Source: Phytophthora sp. 'mugwort'
Lineage: Eukaryota; Oomycota; Peronosporomycetes; Peronosporales; Peronosporaceae
Direction: 5' to 3'
DNA length: 64,000 nucleotides
Assembly: GCA_033558025.1 (NCBI GenBank)
Contig: JAUCEF010000016.1
Span: forward strand, 1,922,001-1,986,000
This document shows, piece by piece, positions 1 to 10,475 of this stretch. A program made the position numbers and the translations under genes. A model generated the notes under the pieces. It saw nothing but the letters and a program-made list of their open reading frames with translations. It did no database searches and was not told the origin of the DNA. Every line of letters begins with the position of its first letter. The first letter of the stretch is position 1.

Positions 1-215
1 CGCTTCATCCACAGTGCACACCCAGACAATTCATCTCCCTCAGTTAAAGCAGTACTGGGTCTTGTTATCACACCGCACGCTGCCAACTCCCTCGGTGTTA
101 GCTATATTTACCTGAGCGACAGTGAAGAATCTTTGAATGGATGCATGTTCTTACGGACGGCAAGCAAATATCTTTCTCGTGTTGAAGTATTCGTATGTAT
201 TAACGACCACGGTGT

Positions 216-1280
216 GTGTGGTCTCTCGTGAAGAATGTGCGCATAGTTGTGGTCTCTGGTGATAGAAATCCAAAACCGGCATACAGTGCCTCGAAAGGCA
301 GCTCTTCTAGCACCACCTTTACGTTATTCACCAACGCATCCAGTGTGTACTCCCCATGTTCTCTCGGCAGGCCTGTAGTGCATGAAAGACAGCAAGGTCC
401 AACACGGTTCATGCCAGGACCGTTAGGTGGTTGAAACGCAAGTTCCCGGCGCGCTACCACCGCCTGCCGCCGCACAGCATCGTTGGGTTGGATATGGGGA
501 TTGAATGTTGTCTTGCTGCACGACGATGCGCTTCCCTTCTTGTGCACTATGAGACTTGGCACAGATAGCTGGGAGCACCTGCTCCTACAGCATCTACCGG
601 TAAAAGTCTTTGTTGACAGGACCTGCGTAGAGCACCTTTGAGCCAGCAGCACAATCGAGACTGCTTCATCTGGCTGACTGGTGCGTCAAAAACGCCCACA
701 CCCCGAGCTTGCCATCGAAGAATTCCCCCGTAACGAGGTCGTATCGCTATCTGACAACACCGCCAGCATCATGACGTTGGGAATGTGCCCCTTACGTTTC
801 AGGCGATGAACGGGCTTGGGTTCATCGGGCAGTAGCACATACCTGCGCTGATCTTATTTAGGTAAAAAAAAAAAAGGTTGCCAATAGACGTGAACAAATT
901 GTCCATGGCGTAGGAAAGATGTGTTTCAGCACTTACGGGCTCCACGCTAAATGCAACCCTTTTATCCTTGTTGTTGTCCGACAGCATCGGCTTAACGACG
1001 GACATCTACACGCGCAGTCTACCGTCACGAAGGTTCGATCAGACGCCTTGCGGCTGACTGCACCCCTTCTCGCCGAACTTCGCTACGCTTCACCTTCTAC
1101 TGCGTTCGCAGACTCCGAGCGAGTTGGATTACCCTCTTTCCGTATGGGATCCCAGGGAAGTGTATGCCACGGTATGTAAGAGGAGATCACCTTCTTGGCG
1201 TACTCCAACATTGAGGCCGGCGCGTTCGCTGGGTTGGTATCTTCTGCAGAATCTGGATCACCACACACAGGAATGTTCAT
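216..1280 (-). pseudogene. Tc1/mariner-like transposase remnant
   Basis: Minus-strand fragments in several frames read in order like an oomycete Tc1/mariner transposase. First, near 1005-799, comes a stretch with KPMLSDNNKDKRVAF followed by a degraded 'DEKWFYL'-type segment (now NKISAGMCYCP), then a LLPDEPKPVHRLKRKGHIPNVMML block around 850-760. Near 530-470 is a QQDN-like stretch (SCSKTTFNPHIQP). Near 450-265 is AFQPPNGPGMN followed by TLDALVNNVKVVLEELPFEAL, the usual C-terminal part. Such an enzyme would cut and paste a Tc1-type element. Frames change repeatedly and the catalytic Asp residues are not preserved in one frame, so the copy is dead. Terminal inverted repeats were not found by eye. 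The family call rests on the order of the conserved blocks. Confidence 0.6.
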
Positions 1281-1544
1281 CTAGACGCAGATTATTGAGG
1301 CGTGACTTCGAGCAGATTATGCTTGCTGACTGAAGAGAGTGCCTAGAGAAGACATGCCCCACCCTGAGCGCCATGAAGTCGCACAGTATCGACGTATATA
1401 TCTTAGCTCGCGTCATGTATGCTTCAACTGGCACGTTTGTTCGTGTGGCGTGCTATCTTTGCAATTAGGGAGCCAAATGAATCACTCTTTTTGTAGGGGT
1501 GGGTTGCCAATCCCATCAAAAATATAAGGCACTCGTTGCTGCAC

Positions 1545-1680
1545 CCAACTGGAGCACATGGGACGGGACAGGAGGAAGTTATGACACCCAACCGCGCCCT
1601 ACCAGCACCCAACCATGCCCAGTTGTGACCCTCTGACACCCATGTTGCGCCCAACAGAGCACCCAACTCGAGAGAGAGGC
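1545..1680 (-). repeat. TTGGG-rich degenerate repeat block 1
   Basis: On the minus strand this stretch is built from short degenerate units with TTGGG or TGGG cores every 10-20 bases (on the plus strand, CCCAAC and CACCCA). Related blocks occur at about 3165-3285, 4325-4445 and 5480-5545 inside the MULE gene. No gene is visible in the rest of 1285-1946. Confidence 0.5.
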
Positions 1681-1946
1681 GTAAGATATTATATACTATA
1701 CCCGTAAACTTGAAGATGCAAAAGAGCCGGAGCGGCAAAACATTGGTACGTGGCGGCAACGCCAAAGTCTGAAGAGGGGGAGTATTGTGCTGGGTCACGA
1801 GCTTCTATTTCATATTATACAGACATTTGACTCAGCTGTCCTAGTGTCCCTATGGCCAAGGCCCACCGAGATCTAGCGTACCACTCGACACATATAGTTA
1901 GATGCAACATGACCGATTTCACTCACTTAGCTACTGCTACCCCTTC

Positions 1947-2711
1947 TTATTTCATGCACATGCGTAAGTAGCGGTAGCGCATGCATTGCATAGTCTTCTT
2001 ATCGAGATGACCGAGTGGCTCTAACCCACAAAACATCTCGAAGGCCAGCAAGACGTACACGCCGCAGTTGCAACTGTCGCTTTGGACGCCCAGGCCAGGA
2101 CCGTGGGTCATTATGCGGGAACTGGGTCTGACTTCTTCTGGTAGCATAGCGGTCAGCAGTTGTGTCACGGCACGGACACTGGAAGCGTAAGAGGACGCCA
2201 TAGAGTCGTAGACGTACGCTCTGCCTTTTTCCAGCTCCATCAGCATAGCACGCCAGTGACTGTTGTTGCAGTTAATTGGACAGAGAACTTTCATCTCCTT
2301 GGTGGCACCTGCCAACGCTCGTTTAAAATGTTCACTCTCCGTCGTAATAGCTCCGTTTGGAATTTCTAGGTTTGGCGGGTCAATCACTCGAATGCTGGGG
2401 TTCGCACCAAACATTTTATGCAGTATAATCTGCATGACTTGAGCGCTAAGAGTTTCTTTCGCAGCCAAGTCCACCATGTCTGCATACTCGGTTGAAAAAA
2501 ATGGCAGACTTTCCAACAGCGTAGGTATAGCGGGGTCCTCCTCGATATAGAAACTAAGGTTTCCGCAATGCGTGAAGTCTAATTGTGCAATCCAAGTCAC
2601 CGCTCTTTTGATTTTCTTCACGGATTTTACGGCCGTGTGCCAGTTTCTTATAAACGCTACAGTAGAGTTTGCGGACACTCCGAGACCGGCGATCTCCACT
2701 GTCAGCTGCAT
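1947..2711 (-). CDS. Ulp1-like cysteine protease domain (peptidase C48), MULE-associated
   Basis: The 254-residue open frame ends in a complete C48/Ulp1 catalytic module: His152 in NNSHWRAML, Asp169 in YVYDS, Gln210 in GVQSDS and Cys216 in CNCGVYV, in the order and spacing expected for SUMO/NEDD8-type deconjugating proteases. The enzyme would cleave ubiquitin-like modifiers, but the physiological target of transposon-borne copies is unknown. It sits at the 3' end of the decayed MULE gene in the same orientation. It was probably the C-terminal part of that polyprotein, since the preceding stretch (2930-2712, with an EKFLQFKRFMFDKK segment) reads on in a shifted frame. The first Met here is therefore probably not the original start. 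All catalytic residues are kept although the upstream transposase is broken. Confidence 0.7.
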   Translation of the reverse strand: MQLTVEIAGLGVSANSTVAFIRNWHTAVKSVKKIKRAVTWIAQLDFTHCGNLSFYIEEDPAIPTLLESLPFFSTEYADMVDLAAKETLSAQVMQIILHKMFGANPSIRVIDPPNLEIPNGAITTESEHFKRALAGATKEMKVLCPINCNNSHWRAMLMELEKGRAYVYDSMASSYASSVRAVTQLLTAMLPEEVRPSSRIMTHGPGLGVQSDSCNCGVYVLLAFEMFCGLEPLGHLDKKTMQCMRYRYLRMCMK

Positions 2712-3164
2712 CTCAACGTCCCCCGCTTTTTCGCTTGGTACGTCGTGACCTTAGCCGTGTATTTAACTCCATGGGAAAGATTCGGACCACCTCTTCTGGT
2801 CGCATCAGTGGTTTCGTGGGGCGGAGCTTGGCTAGCTCGTGTGCTATGGGGGACTTTGGCTTCTTATCGAACATGAACCGCTTGAACTGCAGGAACTTCT
2901 CGTGCGCGACTTGTAGGTAGGCTCATCATCCAGTAGCTCGTAAACTGTTAATAGACTCATTTGGCGTCCATGCATGTCCAAGTCATATTGTACCATAGCG
3001 GCAGCCTGTTTTCGCTTTGCTTTGACTGCCTGCAGCTTTTGCTTCGGGCGCCCCCTGGATTGTGGGGGACTCATGATCTGGAAATCGTCAGTTAAATTTG
3101 CAAGAGCAAGTGTCGAGCCTTAGTCGCCATTTTCGCCAGGTGACTCGTTCTCAACGCCGAACCC

Positions 3165-3285
3165 GTCAGCTTCCGTACCCACCTCTGTCGGTTCCGCTCC
3201 CAACTCATCACTACCCGTGCCCATCTTGACTCCGCCTGAGCTCAACTCGTCACAACGCGTGCCCAATCCAGTGGTTCTGCGCAAA
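3165..3285 (-). repeat. TTGGG-rich degenerate repeat block 2
   Basis: The minus strand shows degenerate units such as GATGGGCACGGGTAGTGATG and GAGTTGGG. In one frame it reads KMGTGSDELGAEPTEVG, resembling the block at 4325-4445. It lies between the SWIM-like and AT-hook parts of the MULE gene. Confidence 0.45.
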
Positions 3286-4324
3286 CTTGAGTATTCTCTA
3301 CCAACGAAGCTGACGCCACAATTTGGCTAGTAGTATCTAATGTTTGACCGGGCTGCCCTTCGTAATCCCCCCCCCACCGCTTCGGTCACCACTTCGCCTT
3401 CTGGTGTCTGTTAATTGACGTCACCGGTCATGTCCATGTCCACATCACCTTGAGCCATCTTCACATCTACGATCGCCAGCTATCTCGGGGACGGTATTGT
3501 ATTCGCCATGTTTGGAAAGTGTAGCTACGCCACGCAAGCCTTCAGCGCTGCCTTGTACTCCACCATCCCCAATCCACTCAAATGCTCACTTATAGAAGTT
3601 GTCAGAAAATTTGCTTCACGGAACTTGCGGTTGGAAACCAACTCGTATTGGCCTTCTTCGGACACAAGCAACGGTTCTCCAGACAGTTGGCACAACTCAG
3701 ATTCCACCCGAAGTGACGACAGTAGCCAACGCGAATTCAGGAACTGGGTGGGAATTACACTCTCAAAGTTGAGTGCCTTCCGAATAAGAACACATGACGG
3801 CACGGCACAACCGCGAAGCCATGAGCAAACACGAACAAGACCAATTCGACTTCGTGAGGGAATATTCGCTGAAAGGCTCATCGAACGCGTCTTCATTGTC
3901 GGAATCGCACTGGATTGAGTATACGCCAGGGACGCCTCGCGGAAACTTGTACTTCGCATTAGTAGTCGCGAAGTTGTACTGCTCGCACAGAAGCTCACAC
4001 GCGTGCTCACTCACCAACTTGGAGAGAAACTCCATCTTGTGATCGTACTTCGGATAATGTACGACAGATAGTTTTTAGACCGCATTGAGGAACTTCCTCT
4101 CCTCCTGCCCTTGGTAGACCATAATCGACACAATGCACTCGTTCACTTGCATGAAGGAGTCCACAAGATCTTTCAACTGCTTCCACGAAGATTCGAGACG
4201 GTTGTCGTGTTGTTTCCTAGGATGCAAGCATTCTGCTTTTCAAACGCTCACCACAGTTGACGACAGCTATCCCAACTTTTCACGAGATAAGCTTTAAACG
4301 GGTGCTTGCACTCTTCACTTTCTT

Positions 4325-4445
4325 CACCAACCTCGCCCAACTCGACCCGATCGGTGCCCATGTCAGCCCTACCAGTGCGAAAGTGATCACCAACTGCACC
4401 ACCAACTGCCCCCAACTCCACCCGACCGGTGCTCGACTCATTATC
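4325..4445 (-). repeat. TTGGG-rich degenerate repeat block 3
   Basis: The minus strand reads TGRVELGAVGG and, about 20 residues later, DMGTDRVELGEVG, two imperfect copies of an MGTDRVELG-like unit. The block is in frame with KYLREQIA of the transposase, so it appears as a low-complexity insertion in the protein. Confidence 0.5.
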
Positions 4446-5479
4446 TCCAGACCGCGCCGACTCAACTGGCACTTTATCAGTCCCGACATCCATAATATGG
4501 TACATGTACTCGCGCAGTCGCAGGTACTGCCGCTCGGTCTTCGCGTACACAAGCAAGTTGGCCAATCCGTTCAGTTGCTGCTTCTGCCAAGAGTTGAAGC
4601 CGTAGTCCTTTAACGCAATCTGCTCCCGCAGATATTTTAACACGTGAAACTAACACAATAGCAGCGCCGTGTCCGGAAAAACTTTCTTCAGCACGCCGAT
4701 CTCGCCAAAATCTTTGTCGATCAATATGCATTTGATGCGACTCCATGCAGGATGATTGCGCTTGAACCCATCTAGGGCCGTCGAAAGCGTTGGATTACGC
4801 TCATTTTCAACAATGGCATGTTGTACAAACTGGCCCTTGCCGGATGCGTCGTGTGGCATGATGGAGAAAACCTTGTATTTCGACAAGTTTGTGCCGTGTG
4901 TGGCGTCGATCATCACGACCTCCGGAAAACGGTAGAAGAGCTCCCGCATGTGCTTAGTCTGTAGGGTAATACACGTTGCTACAGTATACAATATAACCAC
5001 ACAAATAGAGCAATTTTAAAAACTGCAGCATTAATAGTCTTCATCCGTTATCATGCACGGAGTCGACGAATGCTCCTCCCACATTCCCCGGCTCTTGAGA
5101 GGCCTCAATCATCCATTGCTTCAGTCGTTTTGCGGTCGTCGGAGCTGTGTGGCTCCGTTTCTTCAGCTTTCGGACCAAATTGTGTACATTCCTGGCTCGT
5201 CGGGTTGCAGCTGCAATTTTCGTGGATAGATTGTAGGATGCGTTTCTTCTTCTCCTGGCACCGGCTTTCACGAGTTAGGTGACAGTACCGACCAGTCCAG
5301 GTTCGAAAGAAGTCCGATTGTGCGGATAATGGTCCAACTATGTCTAGCGAGCGGATGGTTATGCTCCAGACGGGCTGAAGTATTCTCATCACGAAAGTAG
5401 GAACTACTGTCGCTGAATCGGCCACTTGCACGCACGCATTTATCTAATAAATGACACAAATACTTCGTAAGACCACGAA

Positions 5480-5545
5480 CGACCCAACTTCACACCAGTC
5501 GCCCAACCGAGCCATCGGAACCCATCTGAGCCCAACGAGCCGAAC
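5480..5545 (-). repeat. TTGGG-rich degenerate repeat block 4
   Basis: The minus strand contains CGTTGGGCTCAGATGGG and CGGTTGGGCGACTGG. The block lies inside the probable intron (about 5562-5445) that interrupts the FAR1 finger, between DCDVQ and INACVQVADSA. Confidence 0.45.
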
Positions 5546-6676
5546 TAAGCACAATACACACCTGCACGTCACAATCGAGAGCCCTCGATTCTTGCCGCTT
5601 CCTCTTGCCTTGGCCACGAGGCTTGTACTTCCCTGCGTGCGTGCAGACGAACGTCTTCGCGTAGTGGACCCACTCCTCTGGCACAAGCGGCTTCGTGGAC
5701 CCGGAATCTTGAATCTTGTTGTTTCTCGCCGCGACCTTGTTGTTGGTAATGCGGAAGCTCTTCACACAGCAGTTATAACAATTTACAAATTCGGACAATT
5801 TGAAACCGCACAGTTATCGTATCCAGTACGTCAAACCTTACCTGGTATGTATCGGCCGAATATGTTTGCAGGTAGCCGTCCAAGGCATCCCAGGAAGCAA
5901 ACTCGGTCTTCTCTACTGGCGGCGTCAACACCACGTGCTGCGCGCCGCTCTGGGTCGCCTGGGGGCGGTAGAAAGCATCAGAACGGCGCTGCTTAGGCGT
6001 GGAGCTGCTGATACCAGACGCCTCCTCCGCCGAGTCGACCACTCCTCATCGCTGTCGGCCGCCTCTTCGCTGTCACTCGCCCCCCTCCCCCCCCCCCCCT
6101 ATCGCTGCGGTCGCACCGCGGCTTTGACGCGTAGGTCGGGCGCCATGGCTTCCTGGCTGTGACCGAATGTCATGCCACTCCTCCTCAACAGACTTGCGTT
6201 TCTTGCTTCCCTTGGCTGTCGCTTCCCTTGGCTGTCGTTGAAACACAAACCAAGGAAGGTTGGTTTTCGGAGTCCGAATCGGCACTACTCTCTAAAACGT
6301 TGCCTCCAGTGATATGGAGGGCGTCCGAGGAGTAGAGAGGGCGGGCCGAGGCTCGTTCGGTCATCACTGGTGCCAGGCTGTCGTAATATGGACACAGTCT
6401 CGCCAGAGCAGTCCTTATGTCACCCTCATCATTCACACCCTGACCAGTATTAGCGCGCCAGTCTTCCGCCCGCTTGAAGCTCGCTTCTAGACGCTTGATC
6501 TTTTCCCGAATGTTCTCGTTCTTGAGATGAGTTATGCCTACCTTATCATCCTCCCGTTGATGATCCCAATTAGAGACGATACCCGAATGCTTCTTTCCTC
6601 CCTTCCACTTTCTGTAGTTTCCTTCAGTGGTGAACCAGTCAATTTAGACGTCCATCGAACTCTTGCTCCCCCCCCC

Positions 6677-6855
6677 CTTGACACCCCATCTCGAGTCCAT
6701 AACACTAGTGCTTGCTTGGCCGCCATCGAACTTAGAAATGCTCCCCCACCTCCAAGAATTTTTGTGGAGGTTGGCCACTCGTTTTAAGGTTAATTTTATC
6801 CAATCGGGTGTCAAGGTGGTACTCAATTAACAACTAAAAACGAATCTTGACACCC
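6677..6855. repeat. Three copies of a CTTGACACCC decamer
   Basis: CTTGACACCC occurs at 6677-6686 and 6846-6855, and its reverse complement GGGTGTCAAG at 6806-6815. The last two form a 50-bp inverted pair just upstream of the pseudokinase gene. They may be the eroded end of the MULE, a tiny MITE or regulatory sites; the sequence alone does not decide. Confidence 0.35.
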
Positions 6856-7002
6856 ACTATTTAAATATACAGGCTACTTGGTTAACCTTCTTAAAATAAG
6901 AAGGACATATCGCTACTGAGGCTGAGAGGATTATTGATTCTCCACCGGTATCAGACCGATACTTTGCTTCTTCAATTTCCTGGCATCTCTTCGCTCTTCC
7001 TC

Positions 7003-8457
7003 ATGGCGTCGGCTTCGTCCTTCAACGCGACGCTGGCCGTGCTGCTTGCCGCCAAGTACTGCCGTCAGTACCCTCTTTTCCGCTGGCGTGAGGAAGCGCT
7101 CCCGTCCATGGGAAGACGCGCCGAGAAGTATTGCTTCCTCGTGGACATGCTCAACCTGCAGCAAGAGAGCTGCGGCGAGATGCTATTGGCGCTGCTGCCG
7201 ACGCAATTGAGTCTGCTGGACTTCCAGAAGGAGAATACGCCATACAAGCTCAAGGCATTGCTCGTTACGCTCAAGGTGTGGGCTTTCGCGACATTTAGGC
7301 TCCGAATTGGCCGAGATATGGGAGATGACGTATTGCTCACTATGTTTTGTTAATGTGCTATTGCAATATTGCTGCAGCATCCCTACATTCTGCCAGTCTT
7401 GGACATCTACTACTCCAAGGAGAAGAGGGCGTTGCTTGTGGTACAGCCGTTTGTGCCTAGTGGTAGCATCAAGGACCACATCTACCAAGTGGACAACCCG
7501 GCCAAGCCCTACGACGTCAAGTATCGACTCGAGAATGCCCATCCGCTGCCATTCAAAGAGATAGCCAAGTTTTCGAGGCAGATCCTTGAAGCCTTAGCTG
7601 GGCTCCGCTCCAAAGGACTGGTGTGCGACCACTTGAGATCGACAAACGTGGTCGTTGACGATGGCAATGCTAAACTCGCCGAGATTTTCACGCCGCTGCT
7701 CGCTATTGACCGATACAAAGATAGTCGCGAGCTGACGGTGGGGATGGAGCAGCACATGGACATCGATCTACTGCTGTTCGGCCAGATTTTGTACGAAATG
7801 GCTACGGGCTTGGAGCTGTTGGCGCCGCAGCCTGAAGAAGACGTGCTGGAGATGCTGGCGCCGGAGATTGCCGAGGTACTCGAGGCGATTTTCTACTATC
7901 CGGACTCGTTAGCTGCGCCGGAACTAGCCTCGCTTTCATCACAGACGGAAGTGGAGAACAGCAGCGTGGAATTCGACGATGCCGCGTCTGTTAGTAGCAC
8001 AGTGAGCAGTCGCAACAAGAAGCACTTGTTCCTCGTCGATGTGGAACAAATGCTGCAAGACTTCCCACTATTTGCCGCAGTCTGCGATGCGCCGCCGATC
8101 AGGACGTTGTTCTCTGGCTTCCGACTGGACTCTGGTATGAAGAGCACCATCAAGTACAGCATGCGTATCAACGCGAGTCGTACTCGGGCACATATTGTGC
8201 AGTACAACGACCAGCAGGCGTTGTTGCGTGCGCGCCAACGTGCCGAACGTCGCGTATACGAGGAGAAAGAAAAGCAACAGCAGCGTATTCAGCAACTCAC
8301 GCCCAGCAAGAACCCGACTAGCAAGGGCAACCCATACAGCAGCAAGACCATACCGTCCAGACGAAGGACGTACCGCGCCGATACCTTCCGCAAACATGCC
8401 CGCACGCTCTCTCGGCCTGACAATAGTAAATCCAGCGCGAGTGCGTCCAGTGCCTAA
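7003..8457 (+). CDS. PXK/Slob-like pseudokinase, two exons
   Basis: Exon 1 is 7003-7275 and exon 2 is 7378-8457. The 102-bp intron 7276-7377 begins AAG|GTGTGG and ends CTGCAG|CAT, is phase 0 and contains an in-frame stop. The product is 450 residues. The middle part (HPYILPVLDIYYSKEKRALL, then GSIKDHIYQ, FSRQILEAL and a late FPLFAAVCD helix) follows the kinase-like domain of human PXK. Catalytic residues are lost: the HRD position reads CDH and the DFG position reads AEI, so it should not phosphorylate. PXK acts in endosomal trafficking; the same role here is inference, and a PX domain is not evident in the short N-terminus. The C-terminus is basic and Gln-rich. The Met at 7003 is preferred over one at 6934, because a CAATTT-bearing pyrimidine-rich promoter-like stretch lies between them. 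Confidence 0.7.
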
Positions 8458-8632
8458 CTGGGTGATAAAAGGTATACACTATACGTGTACTTGCTAGCAT
8501 TGAGAAACCTCTGTATTGTTATTGTTAAGGTGCGATGCTTCGTGACAGACCTGCGCGAAACGACTCGATCCGCGTCTCTCCACAGTTAAAGAACCGATCA
8601 AAGAGGACGAGAACGCAGCGGCTTTCTTCACG

Positions 8633-9193
8633 ATGTCGTCGTGCGTCCTGAACGAGCCGGCGCCGGATATGACGTTGACGGATCTGGAAACGGGGGAGCC
8701 GAAGCAGCTTCTGGACTTGGTGGAGAGCTCAGGTAAATACACAATCCTGACGTTTTACGCTACTTGGAGTAAAGCCTGTGAGCGCGAGGTGGAGACAATG
8801 GAGATGTTTAGCAAGGACCGCCATAGCAAATTACTCAACTTCGTGCTGGTCAATCTCGACCAGAATGTGGGGGATACTTTTGCTTTCCTTGATACGATCG
8901 TGGAGCACAAAATTGGGGACGAGACGATCAAGCGCCCGCGCGTGTGTCGGTATTACGGCAATGGGAATGAACCCACAGTTCTGCACTACGGCGCTGCCGA
9001 CGTCCCTGAGCCGTACGGTCTACAAACCGTCCCGCATACAGTTGTGATCGACCCGCAGGGCATTGTGCTCCGCAATGGCGACAACTTCCACTGGGATGAT
9101 ATTGCTGCTCTGTTACGTCATCGTCAAGAAGAGGCTGATGCAAGCTACTTAAGTAAAATGATCTCGTGGCTCCTCCCTCCGATTACTGCTTAA
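8633..9193 (+). CDS. Thioredoxin-fold (redoxin/AhpC-TSA-like) protein, mono-Cys
   Basis: The 186-residue single-exon protein has the pattern of redoxin-superfamily proteins: a PAPDMTLTDLETGE start, a strand TILTFYATW followed by the active-site loop, a cis-Pro segment TVPHTVVID and a final VLRNGDNF strand-turn. The usual W-C-x-x-C is W45-S-K-A-C49, so the first Cys is Ser and only the resolving-type position is kept. It cannot act as an ordinary dithiol oxidoreductase. A mono-thiol, structural or peroxiredoxin-like role is possible, and no substrate can be named. No signal peptide is seen, so it is probably cytosolic. It is convergent with the Josephin gene, whose stop lies about 120 bp away. 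Confidence 0.65.
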   Translation: MSSCVLNEPAPDMTLTDLETGEPKQLLDLVESSGKYTILTFYATWSKACEREVETMEMFSKDRHSKLLNFVLVNLDQNVGDTFAFLDTIVEHKIGDETIKRPRVCRYYGNGNEPTVLHYGAADVPEPYGLQTVPHTVVIDPQGIVLRNGDNFHWDDIAALLRHRQEEADASYLSKMISWLLPPITA

Positions 9194-9310
9194 GTAGCAA
9201 TCGAAACGCGCGCTATGGAGGGATAACAACAACAATACATGGCAGAAACGCTAATTTTTTATATGAAATTTTCACATTTAAGTTGGGGACTAGTACAAGC
9301 AGCGACACGG

Positions 9311-10102
9311 TTACTCGGCATGTGACGCTTCTTCCTCCTTCTCCTTCGAGATCAAGAACAATTCACATTCGCCCGTGTTCACCAATTCCTGTAAGAACTG
9401 GTAGCACTTACTCTCACTCTCGAATGGCTACATGCAATACACGGCAAAAAGAACATTAAAAATAAACCCGCGAGTAAAAGTTCCTAAGATTCAAGCAAAT
9501 AGAAAATATCGCACCACTGGAGCCGCCAACTTTGAGTCTAAATTGTAGCAAACCCCTCGAATCTTCCGAATAGCAAACCAGTGTCTCTGCATCCATAGGC
9601 TGCTGAACATGGTGGTCACCACCACATTGCAGAGCACGCCCTCGGCCTCGTCTAACTTCACTAAGTTCGCATCCACCGGCACTCGCTTGTCCAGCCACTG
9701 CATCACATAACCTAGAATTCTTTTTTTTAGTCCAGTACAGAATATTATCCAGTACAGAATATTATCATAGTTGTAATGGCAACCTTTCTGTTGCAGTGCT
9801 AACGTCAGAGCGTTGACATCGTAATTACCAAGCCCCAGTGGGGCTCTATGCGGGTTCCAGGCCCAGTTCAGGAGGCCGCTGCTAGCGCCTGGGTCGGCCA
9901 TCGTCGTCAGCTCCATGCACGCGTCATCCAGTGAGGCCTTGATGAATACGGGGCCTACGTACGGGTATCAAAGTGAGAATAATTATATATTCTTCTAGTT
10001 ATAGCCGGATGCTGTACCTTGGAGCACATTATTAAGCGCGTGGAGGCCGCAGCGGTAGAGCGTCTGGCGCTCGTGGTAGAGCGTCTCACTTGACTCGGTC
10101 AT
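9311..10102 (-). CDS. Josephin-domain deubiquitinase, four exons
   Basis: The deduced exons (minus strand) are 10102-10018, 9954-9784, 9711-9518 and 9427-9311, giving 188 residues. All introns are GT-AG (63, 72 and 90 bp), and exon phases agree. Exon 1 carries ERQTLYRCGLHALNNVLQ, the Josephin nucleophile (Cys18) motif. Exon 2 has WNPHRAPLGLGNYDVN. Exon 3 has MQWLDKR, RHWFAIRK (His129) and CYNLDSK (Asn142). Cys, His and Asn form the Josephin catalytic triad. The size matches JOSD1/JOSD2, without the UIM motifs of ataxin-3. It should cleave ubiquitin from proteins. Intron 2 has no stop and is a multiple of three, so unspliced transcripts would still read through. Confidence 0.85.
9732..9765. 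repeat. 17-bp tandem duplication in Josephin intron 2
   Basis: The unit CCAGTACAGAATATTAT is present twice in direct tandem inside the 72-bp second intron. Its effect, if any, is on intron length only. Confidence 0.8.
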
Positions 10103-10475
10103 TATTTTTTTTATAAATATGCTTACTGTAATAACTGACAGAAAATTATCTAATTACGAAAGCGAAAATAAACTAAAACGGAGTGAATTAGCACAAAACC
10201 ATCACTTCAACTTGTCAAGATGCCTACATTTGTCATCACGCAAAAGGTTTCGTAACGGGTAAGCCATGCGATGATGCCGCCAACGAGTTTCCTGTTGCTC
10301 TGGTGGTTTCCATGCGCTCGTGCACGTACGAGCGCTGAGGTGAGATGACAGACGGCACTGTCGTGTTTCCAGCGAAGCCGAGAAGCCACTTGTCAGCCCA
10401 ATAAATCCACGCGCACTGAGTACTACCCGACTGCAACTTGTTGACAATCTACAGTCTCCAAGTCATCTTGTAGCC
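10103..10475. other. Divergent intergenic region
   Basis: This spacer separates the 5' ends of the Josephin and choline-transporter-like genes and presumably holds both promoters. No convincing initiator or FPR match was seen. Short antisense ORFs here look like noise. Confidence 0.5.

Larger units (their letters stand above)
2844..6726 (-). pseudogene. MULE transposase (FAR1-type) with frameshifts
   Basis: Conserved blocks are spread over several minus-strand frames. EFASWDALDGYLQTYS (about 5900) and EEWVHYAKTFVCTHAGKY (about 5660) form the FAR1 finger. It continues as DCDVQ, probably an intron (about 5562-5445) and INACVQVADSA, with a LEHNHPL-like stretch at about 5350. The DDE core at 5000-4650 has a VMIDATHGTN block and a CILIDKDFGEIG block. 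KYLREQIA follows at about 4640. A WSCSCLLMASRLC stretch near 3850 is a SWIM finger whose final His is lost. RGRPKQK at about 3050 is AT-hook-like. No single frame covers these, so the transposase is inactive. Confidence 0.6.
1947..6730 (-). mobile_element. Decayed Mutator-like element (MULE) with Ulp1 protease
   Basis: Read on the minus strand, this region gives in order a coiled-coil leader (about 6530-6430), a FAR1/WRKY-type zinc finger region (6040-5270), a MULE DDE transposase core (5000-4650), a C-terminal SWIM-like region (4035-3525), an AT-hook-like RGRPKQK stretch (about 3050) and an Ulp1 cysteine protease (2711-1947). The order is that of a MULE gene with an added C48 protease, as known from plant KI-type MULEs and seen in oomycete repeats. 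The limits given are those of recognisable coding remnants, because no terminal inverted repeat pair or 9-bp target duplication was found by eye. Confidence 0.6.

Noticed and set aside
1560..6860. Possible MULE terminal inverted repeats based on GACACCC motifs at both ends
   Set aside because: The left-hand copies are in the same orientation, short and embedded in the CCCAAC-rich repeat; no long repeat pair or 9-bp duplication was found.
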